Below are positions 46,924 through 54,924 of a stretch of DNA of 64,000 bases, piece after piece. Both the position numbers and the translations under genes were made by a program. Source of the stretch: Pseudoselenomonas ruminantium (GTDB taxonomy: Bacteria > Bacillota > Negativicutes > Selenomonadales > Selenomonadaceae); NCBI RefSeq assembly GCF_900113715.1, contig NZ_FOQK01000013.1, positions 23,464-87,463 on the forward strand, in the 5' to 3' direction. The notes under the pieces are model-generated. The model did not search any database. It had not been told where the DNA came from and worked only from the letters and a program-made list of their open reading frames with translations. Positions within the stretch are counted from its first letter, which is position 1; every line of letters begins with the position of its first letter.

Positions 46924-47388
46924 TTACTGCTGCTCTACGGCAATGTCAAGTTCAACCGTATGACCAGCCAAATCCATCTCGACAGTCAGATACTGTCCGT
47001 CACTGATTTTGACCTGGAAATCCTTACCGATCGAAAGCGACGGCGTAGAGATATCCACTTCAAAGCCCATTCCCGTCAGATTCGTAGCCGCATTAGCCGT
47101 GAGCATATTGCTCATCTCCGAGATGGCACTCTGGGCCATCGCATCAAACTCTGCGACCGGCATGCCCATCATCATCGTCGATGCGATGAACTTTGCCGTA
47201 TCTTCCGACATATTATAGACGACATTGCCGCGGATCTGCTTCGTAAAGCCGACAATAACCGACACACCCAAGCCTACGGCATTCGTATTCTGCACACCCA
47301 TCTTGACGCGCTTCGGCTCAGGGAACCCCATTTGCGGCATGACTGTCGTGAATGCATCGACAAACGGATTAACTAACTTTGCATCCAT
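46924..47388 (-). CDS. cheX: Chemotaxis phosphatase CheX
   Basis: CheX dephosphorylates CheY-P. The 154-residue protein has the CheX fold and the ExxN catalytic signature in SAISEMSNMLTANAATNL, with MMMGMPVAEFDAMAQ before it and ISTPSLSIGKDFQVKI after. The ATG at 47388 follows AAGGAG and lies four bases past the stop of the receiver-CheX gene, so the two are co-translated. It could be a stand-alone phosphatase for the fused receiver or for CheY elsewhere. Confidence 0.88.
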   Translation of the reverse strand: MDAKLVNPFVDAFTTVMPQMGFPEPKRVKMGVQNTNAVGLGVSVIVGFTKQIRGNVVYNMSEDTAKFIASTMMMGMPVAEFDAMAQSAISEMSNMLTANAATNLTGMGFEVDISTPSLSIGKDFQVKISDGQYLTVEMDLAGHTVELDIAVEQQ

Positions 47389-47392
47389 CTCA

Positions 47393-48256
47393 TCAATCTC
47401 CTTCCGCAAATCCTACATTCATACTGATATCACCAATCCTTGTCTTCGCAACGATGCAGAACGTTGTCAGCTTCGGACTGGCGATGCGGATATTGTTGCC
47501 ACAAATCGTCCCCGGCGGCGTGATACGCATCTCCTTGTCCTTGAACACATCATTGATATTCGATACACCACGGCCCACGATGATGTTGGCAGACTCCTCC
47601 ACCGATTCGCTGGCCTCCTCTTCGGTCACGTCCTCGATGTTCTCCTTGTCCATCATGATCATGGAGAACTTGCGCATCGTCTCCGCTTCCATCGATACGA
47701 TGGCACGCCCCACCGGATAACCGGTCAGGCCGATGATGACAGCGATGCCGCTGACATCGAGGAAATGACGCTCATCGAGCTCAACCTCGACCTCGCTGTG
47801 CACACCGATCAAGCTGAACAAGCCCTGCTGCAACGCCCGCGCAAAGGGCTTGGCATACGACTCGCGCAGCACTGCCACCTTGCCGACCTTGCTCTGGCAA
47901 AGGATCATCAGCGTATCGATGAGGTCATTGGTATTGATGGGCTTCTGCAAGAAGGCACTGATCCCAGCTTCGCGCCCCTTGGCGACAAGGCTGGCGTCCT
48001 TCATGGCACTAATCATGACAATCTTAGCATCAGGATCGATTGCCCGAATCCGACGGCTGCACTCAATACCATCTGCATCCGGAAGATTCATATCCATGGT
48101 CACTACAGCCGGCTTGCGTTCAGCATAGAACTGAACCGCTTCGGCAGCGTTTTTAGCCGTCGCACAAACCTCAAAATTCGTCTTCTTGAGGCTTCCCGCC
48201 AGCATTGCGCAGCTGATCTTGGAATCATCGACGATCATTACTTTGACTTTCTCCAC
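47393..48256 (-). CDS. Response regulator receiver fused to a CheX-type domain
   Basis: The first 120 residues form a CheY-like receiver: acidic pair in VMIVDDSKISCAML, phospho-acceptor Asp55 in VVTMDMNLPDADG, the Ser of IVMISAMKD, and Lys104 in FLQKPINTN. Residues 125-287 resemble CheX, with the ExxN motif in SVEESANIIVGRGVSNIND. So one protein holds both a phosphorylatable receiver and a likely aspartyl-phosphate phosphatase. The start is a GTG at 48256 behind AGGTGAG. It is followed four bases later by a free cheX. Confidence 0.88.
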   Translation of the reverse strand: MEKVKVMIVDDSKISCAMLAGSLKKTNFEVCATAKNAAEAVQFYAERKPAVVTMDMNLPDADGIECSRRIRAIDPDAKIVMISAMKDASLVAKGREAGISAFLQKPINTNDLIDTLMILCQSKVGKVAVLRESYAKPFARALQQGLFSLIGVHSEVEVELDERHFLDVSGIAVIIGLTGYPVGRAIVSMEAETMRKFSMIMMDKENIEDVTEEEASESVEESANIIVGRGVSNINDVFKDKEMRITPPGTICGNNIRIASPKLTTFCIVAKTRIGDISMNVGFAEGD

Positions 48257-48373
48257 AAATGCTCACCTGCTTCTCTTTATTCTTGATAGTACCCTTTTCC
48301 TAATCATATAGTTCTCAATACCTAAATTTTCGCTACACCACATTAAAATCCCTGCTATCTGTTTGAAAAATAA

Positions 48374-48410
48374 TAAAAAAATGACATCGATGCATTCCAC
48401 CGATGCCATT
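48374..48410 (-). terminator. Intrinsic terminator after the VOC protein gene
   Basis: ATGGCATCG and CGATGTCAT pair around an 11-base loop, followed by a long T run on the minus strand. Confidence 0.85.
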
Positions 48411-48424
48411 TGCCTGGCATGGCC

Positions 48425-48790
48425 TTATTTTTCGGGCAGGATCTCAATCCAGTAGCCATCGGGATCGCTGATGAAATAGATGCCCATAGCAGTATTCTCA
48501 TAGCAAATGCAGCCCATTTCCTTATGGCGAGCATGCGCTGCAGCAAAATCATCCACCGTCAGTGCCAGATGGAATTCATTCTCGCCGAGATTATACGGCT
48601 CCTTGCGATCCTTGAGCCAGGTCAGCTCAAGCTCATGGGGCGTACGACCGCCATCGGACAGATACACGAGCGTGAAGTCCGGCGTCTCCAAGCGATGCGC
48701 CTCCGTGAAATCGAGCGCCTCCTGGTAGAACTTCAGGCTCTTCTCCAGATCGAGTACATTGAAATTGTTATGTGCAAATTTGAAATTCAT
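48425..48790 (-). CDS. VOC-superfamily protein, glyoxalase I-like
   Basis: A 121-residue vicinal-oxygen-chelate protein made of two beta-alpha-beta-beta-beta modules. Likely metal ligands are His7 (FAHNNFNVLDLEKS), a Glu in PHELELTWLKD, the His of NEFHLALTVDD and a Glu in YWIEILPEK. This set matches glyoxalase I, which isomerises the methylglyoxal-thiol adduct, but other VOC roles are possible. It is 23 bp after putP, and a promoter lies inside the putP end. Confidence 0.85.
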   Translation of the reverse strand: MNFKFAHNNFNVLDLEKSLKFYQEALDFTEAHRLETPDFTLVYLSDGGRTPHELELTWLKDRKEPYNLGENEFHLALTVDDFAAAHARHKEMGCICYENTAMGIYFISDPDGYWIEILPEK

Positions 48791-48812
48791 GACTGCACCT
48801 CCCTATGGTCCT

Positions 48813-48842
48813 ATTATATCTCACTCCGGCCTACCGAATCAA
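48813..48842 (-). promoter_or_regulatory. Promoter of the VOC gene inside the putP 3-prime end
   Basis: TTGATT, 18 bases, TATAAT on the minus strand, overlapping the last codons of putP and leaving about 17 bases of leader. Confidence 0.6.
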
Positions 48843-50292
48843 AGGTTGCGGTGATACTTTCTGCCGGTTTCTCATCCAGCTTGCTGACAATATAGATAGC
48901 AGCCAGTGCCAGCAGGAAACCCGGTACGATCTCATAGAGCCCCCAGAGAGCAACCTGCTTCCAGACCAGCACGGTCACACCACCAGTGATGATGCCTGCC
49001 AGCACGCCATTGCGCGTCGTCCGGCGCCAGAACAGGCTCATGAGCAGCGCCGGTCCGAAGGCCGCGCCGAAGCCTGCCCAGGCATAGGCAACCATATCGA
49101 GGATGAAGTTATTCGGATTGAGACCGAGGAAGATAGCCAGCGAAGCGATGACCAGCACCGAAGCACGGCTGATCCAGACGAGCTCCTTCTGCTCCGCATC
49201 CTTGCGCAGCAAGGTGCGATAGAAATCCTGGGCAAAGGCCGATGCGGCTACCAAAAGCTGCGACGACGCGGTGCTCATGATGGCCGCGAGCACCGCCGAG
49301 AGGATAAGTCCGGCCACGACTGGCGGGAACATCGTATTCGTCATCACGAGGAATACGGTCTCCGACTCCGTGCCTTCCAGCGGCGTCGTGAGGAATACGC
49401 GGCCGACCATGCCAACTGCTACGGCTGCCGCCAGCGATACGACCACCCAGGTCATCGCGATGCGCGTTGCCTGCTTGATTTCCTTGGAACTCGATATCGC
49501 CATGAACCGCACGAGGATATGCGGCTGGCCAAAATAACCGATACCCCAGGCGAGCAGCGAAATCAGCTCGATTGCTCCGAGCGTCGAACCATCCGGTTTC
49601 GTCAGCGGCTCAAGCATCGAATGCTGCACCGTATCGATAGCCGACAGCGTCGCCGCAAAACCGCCCATCTCCATCGCCGCCGTGATAGGCACGACAAGGA
49701 TGGCGAAAAACATCATGATGCCCTGGATGAAATCCGTGCGCGAGACGGCCAGGAAGCCGCCGACCAGCGTATAGAAAACCACCGAACCGGCACCGATGAA
49801 GATCGCATAATGATACGGAATGCCGAATACCGTCTCAAACAGACGGCCCGCCGAGACAAACCCCGACGACGTGTAGATGATGAAGAAAATCAGGATGAAT
49901 ACGGCCGGCACGATGCGCAGAAGGCCGCTCTTGTCCTCGAAGCGATTCTCGAAGAACTCCGGCAGCGTCAGCGAGTTATTGGCCAGCTCCGTATACTTGC
50001 GCAGCCGGGCAGCGATGAACTGCCAATTGGCCCAAGTACCGATAGCGATGCCGACAGCGATCCAGCCGGCATTGAGTCCCGCCAGATACGCAAAGCCCGG
50101 CACGCCCATGAGCATCCAGCCGCTCATATCCGAGGCCTCCGCGCTCATCGAAGTCACCCAGGCCCCGAGCTTGCGGTTGCCGAGGAAATAATCGCTCATG
50201 TTGCGCGTCCGGCGATAGTAATAGACGCCGATTGCCATCATGAGTCCTATATATAGGATGAATGTATTAATGATTGCTAAATTGTGTACCAA
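48814..50292 (-). CDS. putP: Sodium/proline symporter PutP
   Basis: A 492-residue solute:sodium symporter with about 13 membrane helices. Family motifs include GNRKLGAWVTSMSAEASDMS, the GWMLMGVPGFAYLAGLNAGW helix, YTLVGGFLAVSRTDFIQGIM, and LAWGIGYFGQPHILVRFMAI. These match PutP closely, including the Na+-site Ser/Asp stretch EASDMSGW. The start is a TTG at 50292, seven bases after GGAGG. Its promoter lies inside an elaborate set of inverted repeats. Confidence 0.93.
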   Translation of the reverse strand: MVHNLAIINTFILYIGLMMAIGVYYYRRTRNMSDYFLGNRKLGAWVTSMSAEASDMSGWMLMGVPGFAYLAGLNAGWIAVGIAIGTWANWQFIAARLRKYTELANNSLTLPEFFENRFEDKSGLLRIVPAVFILIFFIIYTSSGFVSAGRLFETVFGIPYHYAIFIGAGSVVFYTLVGGFLAVSRTDFIQGIMMFFAILVVPITAAMEMGGFAATLSAIDTVQHSMLEPLTKPDGSTLGAIELISLLAWGIGYFGQPHILVRFMAISSSKEIKQATRIAMTWVVVSLAAAVAVGMVGRVFLTTPLEGTESETVFLVMTNTMFPPVVAGLILSAVLAAIMSTASSQLLVAASAFAQDFYRTLLRKDAEQKELVWISRASVLVIASLAIFLGLNPNNFILDMVAYAWAGFGAAFGPALLMSLFWRRTTRNGVLAGIITGGVTVLVWKQVALWGLYEIVPGFLLALAAIYIVSKLDEKPAESITATFDSVGRSEI

Positions 50293-50315
50293 CGATTCTC
50301 CTCCTTACGAATGTA

Positions 50316-50369
50316 TTACAGGTTTACAATATGCTATACATTATACCTGTAAATACAGCATATATGCAA
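50316..50369 (-). promoter_or_regulatory. putP promoter embedded in inverted repeats
   Basis: On the minus strand TTGCAT (50364-50369), 18 bases, TATAAT (50340-50345). Arms TTACAGGT (50316-50323) and ACCTGTAA (50345-50352) flank the start region, their centres 29 bp apart, and a GCATATATGC palindrome (50358-50367) covers the -35. This layout suggests a dimeric repressor or activator. The remaining bases of the 301-bp gap up to 50441 are AT-rich with nothing else seen. Confidence 0.6.
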
Positions 50370-50441
50370 CTATAATTTATATATGAGCTATGATTTTTCT
50401 GTTATAGTGTACATCCTTTATTTTTTTCGCCGAAAAAATGC

Positions 50442-50470
50442 TTGCATTCTGTAAAAGCATCCCGTATAAT
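50442..50470 (+). promoter_or_regulatory. Sigma-A promoter of the FAD oxidoreductase gene
   Basis: TTGCAT, 17 bases, TATAAT on the plus strand. It gives a leader of about 115 bases. Confidence 0.8.
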
Positions 50471-50476
50471 AGCTAA

Positions 50477-50593
50477 GGTTTTGAAAAAGTCGATTCGATA
50501 CGCAGATTGCTCACCACAGGAACAGCAAAGATCTGCGCTCTTTTCGTGCGCCCGGATATAGATCCGTGCCCGGTGTATTAGGAGGGAATTATC
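50477..50593 (+). ncRNA. Structured leader of the FAD oxidoreductase gene
   Basis: The leader can fold into a hairpin from CGCAGATTGCT with AGCA and ATCTGCG (about 50500-50537), followed by a smaller GGATATAGATCC hairpin near 50561-50573 and the AGGAGG ribosome site. It does not match a riboswitch class I know. It could be a regulatory leader or an ordinary structured UTR. Confidence 0.3.
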
Positions 50594-51976
50594 ATGAAAA
50601 AGTATGATGTAGCGATTGTCGGCGGCGGCCCGGCCGGTGTCTTTGCGGCTTACGAACTCGCTGAGAAAAGCCCGGAGCTTCGCATCCTGCTGCTCGAGAG
50701 CGGCAAAGACATCTACACGCGTGTCTGCCCGATCTCTGCCGGCAAGGTGAAGAGCTGCATCGGCTGCAAACCATGCAGCATCATGCGCGGCTTCGGTGGA
50801 GCTGGTGCCTTCTCCGATGGCAAGTACAACTTCACGACGCAGTTCGGCGGCTGGCTCAACGAGTATCTGCCCGATGACGAAGTCATGGATCTCATCAACT
50901 ACGTCGACAAGATCAACATGAAGCACGGTGCCCCCGCTGAAGTATTCTCGACCGAGAACTCCAACATCGGCCAGCTCGCCCTGCAGCATGACCTCCATCT
51001 GCTGTCGGCCAGCGTCCGCCACCTCGGCACCGAGAACAACCTCAACATGCTCAAAGCAACATACGAATACCTCAAAGACAAAGTGGAATTCCGCTTCGAG
51101 TGCCCGGTCGCCCATATCCACTCGGACGGCGCCGGTAACAACAGCCTTGAACTGGCCAATGGCGAGACGGTTGAAGCTGAGTACCTGATCGTCGCCCCGG
51201 GCCGCGCAGGTGCTGAATGGTTCTCCAACGAATGCGAGTCCCTCGGCCTGGAGCAGGAAAACAACCGCGTCGATGTCGGCGTGCGCGTCGAAGTCCCCGA
51301 TGAAGTCTGGAACCACATCACGAGCCAGGTCTATGAGGCCAAGCTCGTCTACCGCACGAAACGCTATGGCGATCAGGTCCGCACTTTCTGCATGAACCCC
51401 CACGGCCATGTGGTCATGGAAAACACCGATGGCATCGTGACGGTCAACGGCCACTCCTACAGTGATCCGAGCCTCCAGAGCAACAACACAAACTTCGCGC
51501 TGCTCGTCAGCAACCGCTTCACGGAGCCATTCAAGTCCCCGCATCAGTACGGCAAGCGCATCGCTTCATTCTCGAACATGCTCGGCGGCGGCATCATCGT
51601 CCAGCGCTTCGGTGACCTCATGAAAGGCCGCCGCACGAATGCGCACCGCATGACCAAGAGCTTCACGAAGCCGACGCTCCAGGCAACGCCGGGCGATCTG
51701 TCCCTCGTCCTGCCGAAGCGCCACCTCGACAACATCATCGAGATGATCCAGGCACTCAACAACATCGCCCCAGGCATGACGAACGACGACACGCTGCTCT
51801 ACGGCGTCGAAGTCAAATTCTACAGCTCCCGCGTCGTCCTGTCCAAGGAACTTGAGACGGAACTCAAGAACGTCTTCGCCATCGGCGATGGCGCCGGCGT
51901 GACCCGCGGCCTCTCCCAGGCCGGTGCCAGCGGTGTATACGTCGCACGCCGCATCCTTGACCGCCTGAAAAAATAA
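50594..51976 (+). CDS. FAD-dependent oxidoreductase, uncharacterised
   Basis: A 460-residue flavoprotein. The N-terminus is a dinucleotide-binding motif (YDVAIVGGGPAGVFAAYELA), and a C-terminal FAD motif reads NVFAIGDGAGVTRGLSQAGA. A cysteine cluster SCIGCKPCSIMRGFGGAGAF at about residues 54-75 resembles the family of NAD(P)/FAD-dependent proteins related to geranylgeranyl reductases and BFD-like dehydrogenases. Reaction and substrate are unknown. The ATG follows AGGAGGG, and a strong terminator ends it, so it is a single-gene unit divergent from putP. Codon use is strongly biased to C-ending codons, a sign of high expression. Confidence 0.85.
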   Translation: MKKYDVAIVGGGPAGVFAAYELAEKSPELRILLLESGKDIYTRVCPISAGKVKSCIGCKPCSIMRGFGGAGAFSDGKYNFTTQFGGWLNEYLPDDEVMDLINYVDKINMKHGAPAEVFSTENSNIGQLALQHDLHLLSASVRHLGTENNLNMLKATYEYLKDKVEFRFECPVAHIHSDGAGNNSLELANGETVEAEYLIVAPGRAGAEWFSNECESLGLEQENNRVDVGVRVEVPDEVWNHITSQVYEAKLVYRTKRYGDQVRTFCMNPHGHVVMENTDGIVTVNGHSYSDPSLQSNNTNFALLVSNRFTEPFKSPHQYGKRIASFSNMLGGGIIVQRFGDLMKGRRTNAHRMTKSFTKPTLQATPGDLSLVLPKRHLDNIIEMIQALNNIAPGMTNDDTLLYGVEVKFYSSRVVLSKELETELKNVFAIGDGAGVTRGLSQAGASGVYVARRILDRLKK

Positions 51977-51992
51977 CCTCATCAAAAATACC

Positions 51993-52025
51993 AGCCCCGC
52001 GTCCATGCAGACGCGGGGCTTTTTC
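51993..52025 (+). terminator. Intrinsic terminator after the FAD oxidoreductase gene
   Basis: AGCCCCGCGTC and GACGCGGGGCT form an 11-bp stem with a six-base loop, followed by TTTTT on the plus strand. Confidence 0.95.
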
Positions 52026-52118
52026 CTGCCCAAAATCAATAGTTCCACTTAATCTTTCAGCAGTTTGTTCCGATATAATATATAGGAGTATTCTACCACC
52101 AGGAAGGATGTGGGCAAG

Positions 52119-52589
52119 ATGACAACTATGGGCATCCCCGGCAGCAGCTATGGCTCGCCCTACGACAGCAGCTACGGCAACTACAATGGCTACAACCAAA
52201 CCGATAAGATCAGCGGACAGAAATCCAATCCCGCCGAGTGCGAGACCTGCAAGCGCCGCAAATATCAAGACGGTTCAAACGAAATGGTCTCCTTCAAGGC
52301 GGCAGGCCATATCGATCCCGACAATGCAGCTTCCGTGGTCATGAGCCACGAGCAGGAACATGTCGCCAACGCCTATCAGAAAGCCGATACGGGCAACGGC
52401 GAAGTCGTCCGCGCCAGCGTCCGGCTGAAAACTTCCGTCTGCCCCGAATGTGGACGCACCTATATCTCGGGTGGCGAAACCAACACCCAGATCCGCTACT
52501 ATAATGAAGACAATCCCTATCAGAAGGACCTGAAATCTTCCGACCGCAGCAAATACCTCGGCGCCAATGTGGATATTGACGCCGGATAA
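52119..52589 (+). CDS. SprA-related putative metalloprotease-like protein
   Basis: A 156-residue protein of the SprA-related type. After a Gly/Ser/Tyr-rich start it has ECETCKRRKYQDGSNEMVSF, the zincin-like VVMSHEQEHVANAYQ (HExxH), VVRASVRLKTSVCPECGRTY and a final QIRYYNED. Two CxxC pairs probably bind a structural zinc. Family members are called putative metalloproteases, without demonstrated activity. The ATG at 52119 follows AAGGA; a GTG at 52110 is an alternative. No signal peptide is seen. Confidence 0.8.
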   Translation: MTTMGIPGSSYGSPYDSSYGNYNGYNQTDKISGQKSNPAECETCKRRKYQDGSNEMVSFKAAGHIDPDNAASVVMSHEQEHVANAYQKADTGNGEVVRASVRLKTSVCPECGRTYISGGETNTQIRYYNEDNPYQKDLKSSDRSKYLGANVDIDAG

Positions 52590-52593
52590 GATA

Positions 52594-52630
52594 GAGCCGG
52601 CTGCTCAGACGAGCCTCAAGCCGGCTCTTT
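52594..52630. terminator. Bidirectional terminator between the SprA-type gene and nudC
   Basis: GAGCCGGCT and AGCCGGCTC pair around a 16-base loop, with TTTG on the plus side. It lies between the two convergent stops and overlaps the nudC end. Confidence 0.75.
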
Positions 52631-53452
52631 GCCTGCCTTGAAGGTCATCATCATATGATGGGTCAGGCTCCAATCATCGGGCTGGCCTTGGATATCTGCA
52701 CGCTGCACCCATACGGCTTCCTTGAGCTCGCTCCGATCCATATGGATGGTCGGGTCGCCATCCAGGTCGCAGAAAAAGCCCACGATCAGATCCTGCACAC
52801 TGCCCCAAGGCTGCGATTTGTAGTAGCGGATATTCTTGACCTTGAGCCCCGTTTCTTCCATGACTTCACGGGCCACGCATTCTTCAAGCGTCTCGCCGAT
52901 TTCCGTGAAGCCTGCCACCAAGGCATAGAATGGCACATCGCGATTGGCATATTTCGTCATCAAGATCTCATCGCCATTTATGATGCCGACGACCACAGCC
53001 GGGATGAGCCGCGGATAGATCACATGTCCACAGCTGTCACAGACCAGCGCCCGCTCCTCTGCTGCCGGATGCGTGTTGTGACCGCAGCGGCCACAGAAAC
53101 GATTGTCGCGATACCAGGAGATGAGATGCCATGCCGTATAGGCCAGGTACATATAATGCGCCGGCCCCTTGAGCTCCCAGCGGATTTCCTTGAGCGTCTT
53201 ATAGGCAAACCCCGGCAGCAGCTCTCTGTCCTCCTGCTGCGACCAGAACACATTCTGGCCATCAACGGAAAACAAGTACAGATACGTGCCATCTGACGGC
53301 AGCTGACTGCCCCTAGGGAACTCCGCCGCCTCCGGTTCGCCCCCCACCATGATGGCATTCCCGCTCACACAGATGATGATATCCGTCGCCTGCGGCTCAA
53401 TCTCCGGCAGGAAACCATTGCAAAGCCGATGGGAAAACATCTCATGAATCAT
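52616..53452 (-). CDS. nudC: NADH pyrophosphatase NudC
   Basis: NudC hydrolyses NADH to NMNH and AMP and removes NAD caps from RNA. The product (about 278 residues from the ATG at 53452) has a zinc ribbon (CGRCGHNTHPAAEE, CDSCGHVIYP), the Nudix box GFTEIGETLEECVAREVMEE followed by TGL, and the NudC-specific SQPW motif in YYKSQPWGSVQD. The usual FPxS after SQPW is replaced by GSVQ, a slight departure. An upstream ATG at 53524 would add 24 unrelated residues over the terminator. Confidence 0.92.
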   Translation of the reverse strand: MIHEMFSHRLCNGFLPEIEPQATDIIICVSGNAIMVGGEPEAAEFPRGSQLPSDGTYLYLFSVDGQNVFWSQQEDRELLPGFAYKTLKEIRWELKGPAHYMYLAYTAWHLISWYRDNRFCGRCGHNTHPAAEERALVCDSCGHVIYPRLIPAVVVGIINGDEILMTKYANRDVPFYALVAGFTEIGETLEECVAREVMEETGLKVKNIRYYKSQPWGSVQDLIVGFFCDLDGDPTIHMDRSELKEAVWVQRADIQGQPDDWSLTHHMMMTFKAGKEPA

Positions 53453-53509
53453 AATACGCACGCACCTTCCCTGAATCTTATCCAACCAAATACAGACAGC
53501 TAAAATACT

Positions 53510-53541
53510 AAGAGTGCTCAGCAATTGCCGAGCACTCTTAT
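53510..53541 (-). terminator. Palindromic terminator after the AMP-ligase gene
   Basis: AAGAGTGCTC and GAGCACTCTT are perfect ten-base arms around GGCAATTGCT. The following sequence is T-rich but not a clean run on the minus strand. Confidence 0.7.
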
Positions 53542-53556
53542 ATCATAGCACGTTTT

Positions 53557-54924
53557 CTATTCATCCACCAGCTTGGCCAGCACGCTTCGATCCACCTTGC
53601 CCCGATCGTTGAGCGGCAGCCGTGGCAGGAACAACAGCCGGCGCGGGATCTCTACGGGCTGCAGCACCTGCCTTACCGCCTGGCGCACCTTGGCAGCGCT
53701 GACGTCGCCCTCTTTGACGACAAAGGCCGCCACGGTACTGCCACGCAGCGCATCCGCCATGGGCATCACTACCGCCGCCCGTATACCTGGCACTGCTCGC
53801 AGCTTGTTCTCAAGCCGCAGGGTATTCAGTTTGACACCGCCCTTATTGATCCAATTCTCACGCCGCCCCTCAAACATCAACTCGCCTGCCTCATTGAGCC
53901 AGCCAGTGTCCCTCACTGTATAGGGCGGTTTCAGCCCACTCACATGATACGGCGTATCTACATAGATGATCCCATCATCCACACGCAGTCCGATTCCGGG
54001 GAATGGACGGCCCAGATTGCAGCTGTCCCGCCTTTTCTCCCCGCAGACAGTGTAGGTGATATAATTCAGCTCACTGGCCCCGTAATAAAGAATGATCTTC
54101 GCCTGGGGCAGCAGCCGCTGCAGGTCGCCGATATTGCGGTCACTCAGCAGCTGCGAACCAGTGAACAGCGAACGCACCTGCATCAGCGGCTGCTTCACCT
54201 TTGCCGCCAACAGCTGCAGCTTGGTGGGCACAAGATAGATGGCATCCACCTGCCAGTCTGCCATCAGCTGCGCCCACCAGCGGCAATGCCATCTGCTGCT
54301 GGTGATAATACTGCCACCAGCATACAGCACGCCCAGCAATGCATTGAGATTTCCCGTGAAGCTCAGGCTGCCTTGAAGAAACAACCGCGTCGTACGCGTA
54401 ATTTGAAAAATCTTATTCTGCACGGGGAAAAATCCTGCCCAGCTTTCATAAGTCCGGTACATGACTTTTGGAACCCCCGTAGAACCAGAACTTAAAACCC
54501 CCAGGATATCCTCAGGCTCGATTTCCTGTCCTTGCGCATCACTTCCCTGCCATGACCAGTCAAAATCTGACTGGTCAATATTTGACTGGTCAAAGTACCG
54601 CTGACGCACATCAAACAGCCCCTGCAATCTGTTTTCACACAAAATCGCCTGTATTTCCTCTGCTGGCAAGCCATGATGCAGCAAGATAGGACGCAAATGC
54701 AGGGACTGCAAGGCCAGAAAGGCCACCAGCTGGGCATTCAGCGTATCGGCCAGTACCAGGATGCTTCCGCCCATCCCCTCAGTTGCTTTCGCGGCCAGCT
54801 CTGCCCGCAGTGCATCCACCTGTACCAGCATCTGTCCATAGCTGTATTCCCGCTGATCTTCCACCAGCAGCACTTTCTCTGCCTGTTGCCCATTCCACTG
54901 CCGCAGCAACTCATAATAATTCAC
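53557..54924 (-). CDS. AMP-dependent acyl-CoA ligase-like enzyme
   Basis: A 455-residue adenylate-forming enzyme. Core motifs are LGVLSSGSTGVPKVMYRTYE (P-loop), ILYYGASELNYITY (A5), YTVRDTGWLNEAGELMFEGR (A7), ENWINKGGVKLNT (A8) and the C-terminal LPLNDRGKVDRSVLAK with the catalytic Lys. It probably activates a carboxylic acid to an acyl-AMP and then acyl-CoA. Substrate is unknown. Its start overlaps the thiolase stop as ATGA, so the two enzymes are co-translated and likely act in one pathway. A 15-bp triplet repeat lies near residues 110-124. Confidence 0.85.
   Translation of the reverse strand: MNYYELLRQWNGQQAEKVLLVEDQREYSYGQMLVQVDALRAELAAKATEGMGGSILVLADTLNAQLVAFLALQSLHLRPILLHHGLPAEEIQAILCENRLQGLFDVRQRYFDQSNIDQSDFDWSWQGSDAQGQEIEPEDILGVLSSGSTGVPKVMYRTYESWAGFFPVQNKIFQITRTTRLFLQGSLSFTGNLNALLGVLYAGGSIITSSRWHCRWWAQLMADWQVDAIYLVPTKLQLLAAKVKQPLMQVRSLFTGSQLLSDRNIGDLQRLLPQAKIILYYGASELNYITYTVCGEKRRDSCNLGRPFPGIGLRVDDGIIYVDTPYHVSGLKPPYTVRDTGWLNEAGELMFEGRRENWINKGGVKLNTLRLENKLRAVPGIRAAVVMPMADALRGSTVAAFVVKEGDVSAAKVRQAVRQVLQPVEIPRRLLFLPRLPLNDRGKVDRSVLAKLVDE
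54553..54594 (-). repeat. 15-bp tandem repeat within the AMP-ligase gene
   Basis: Three copies of a 15-bp unit (TTTGACCAGTCAAAT and variants; the third is TTTGACTGGTCATGG) encode FDQSN, IDQSD and FDWSW. The unit core TGACCAGTCA is nearly palindromic, so inverted copies also appear. It is a short expansion in a linker. Confidence 0.7.
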
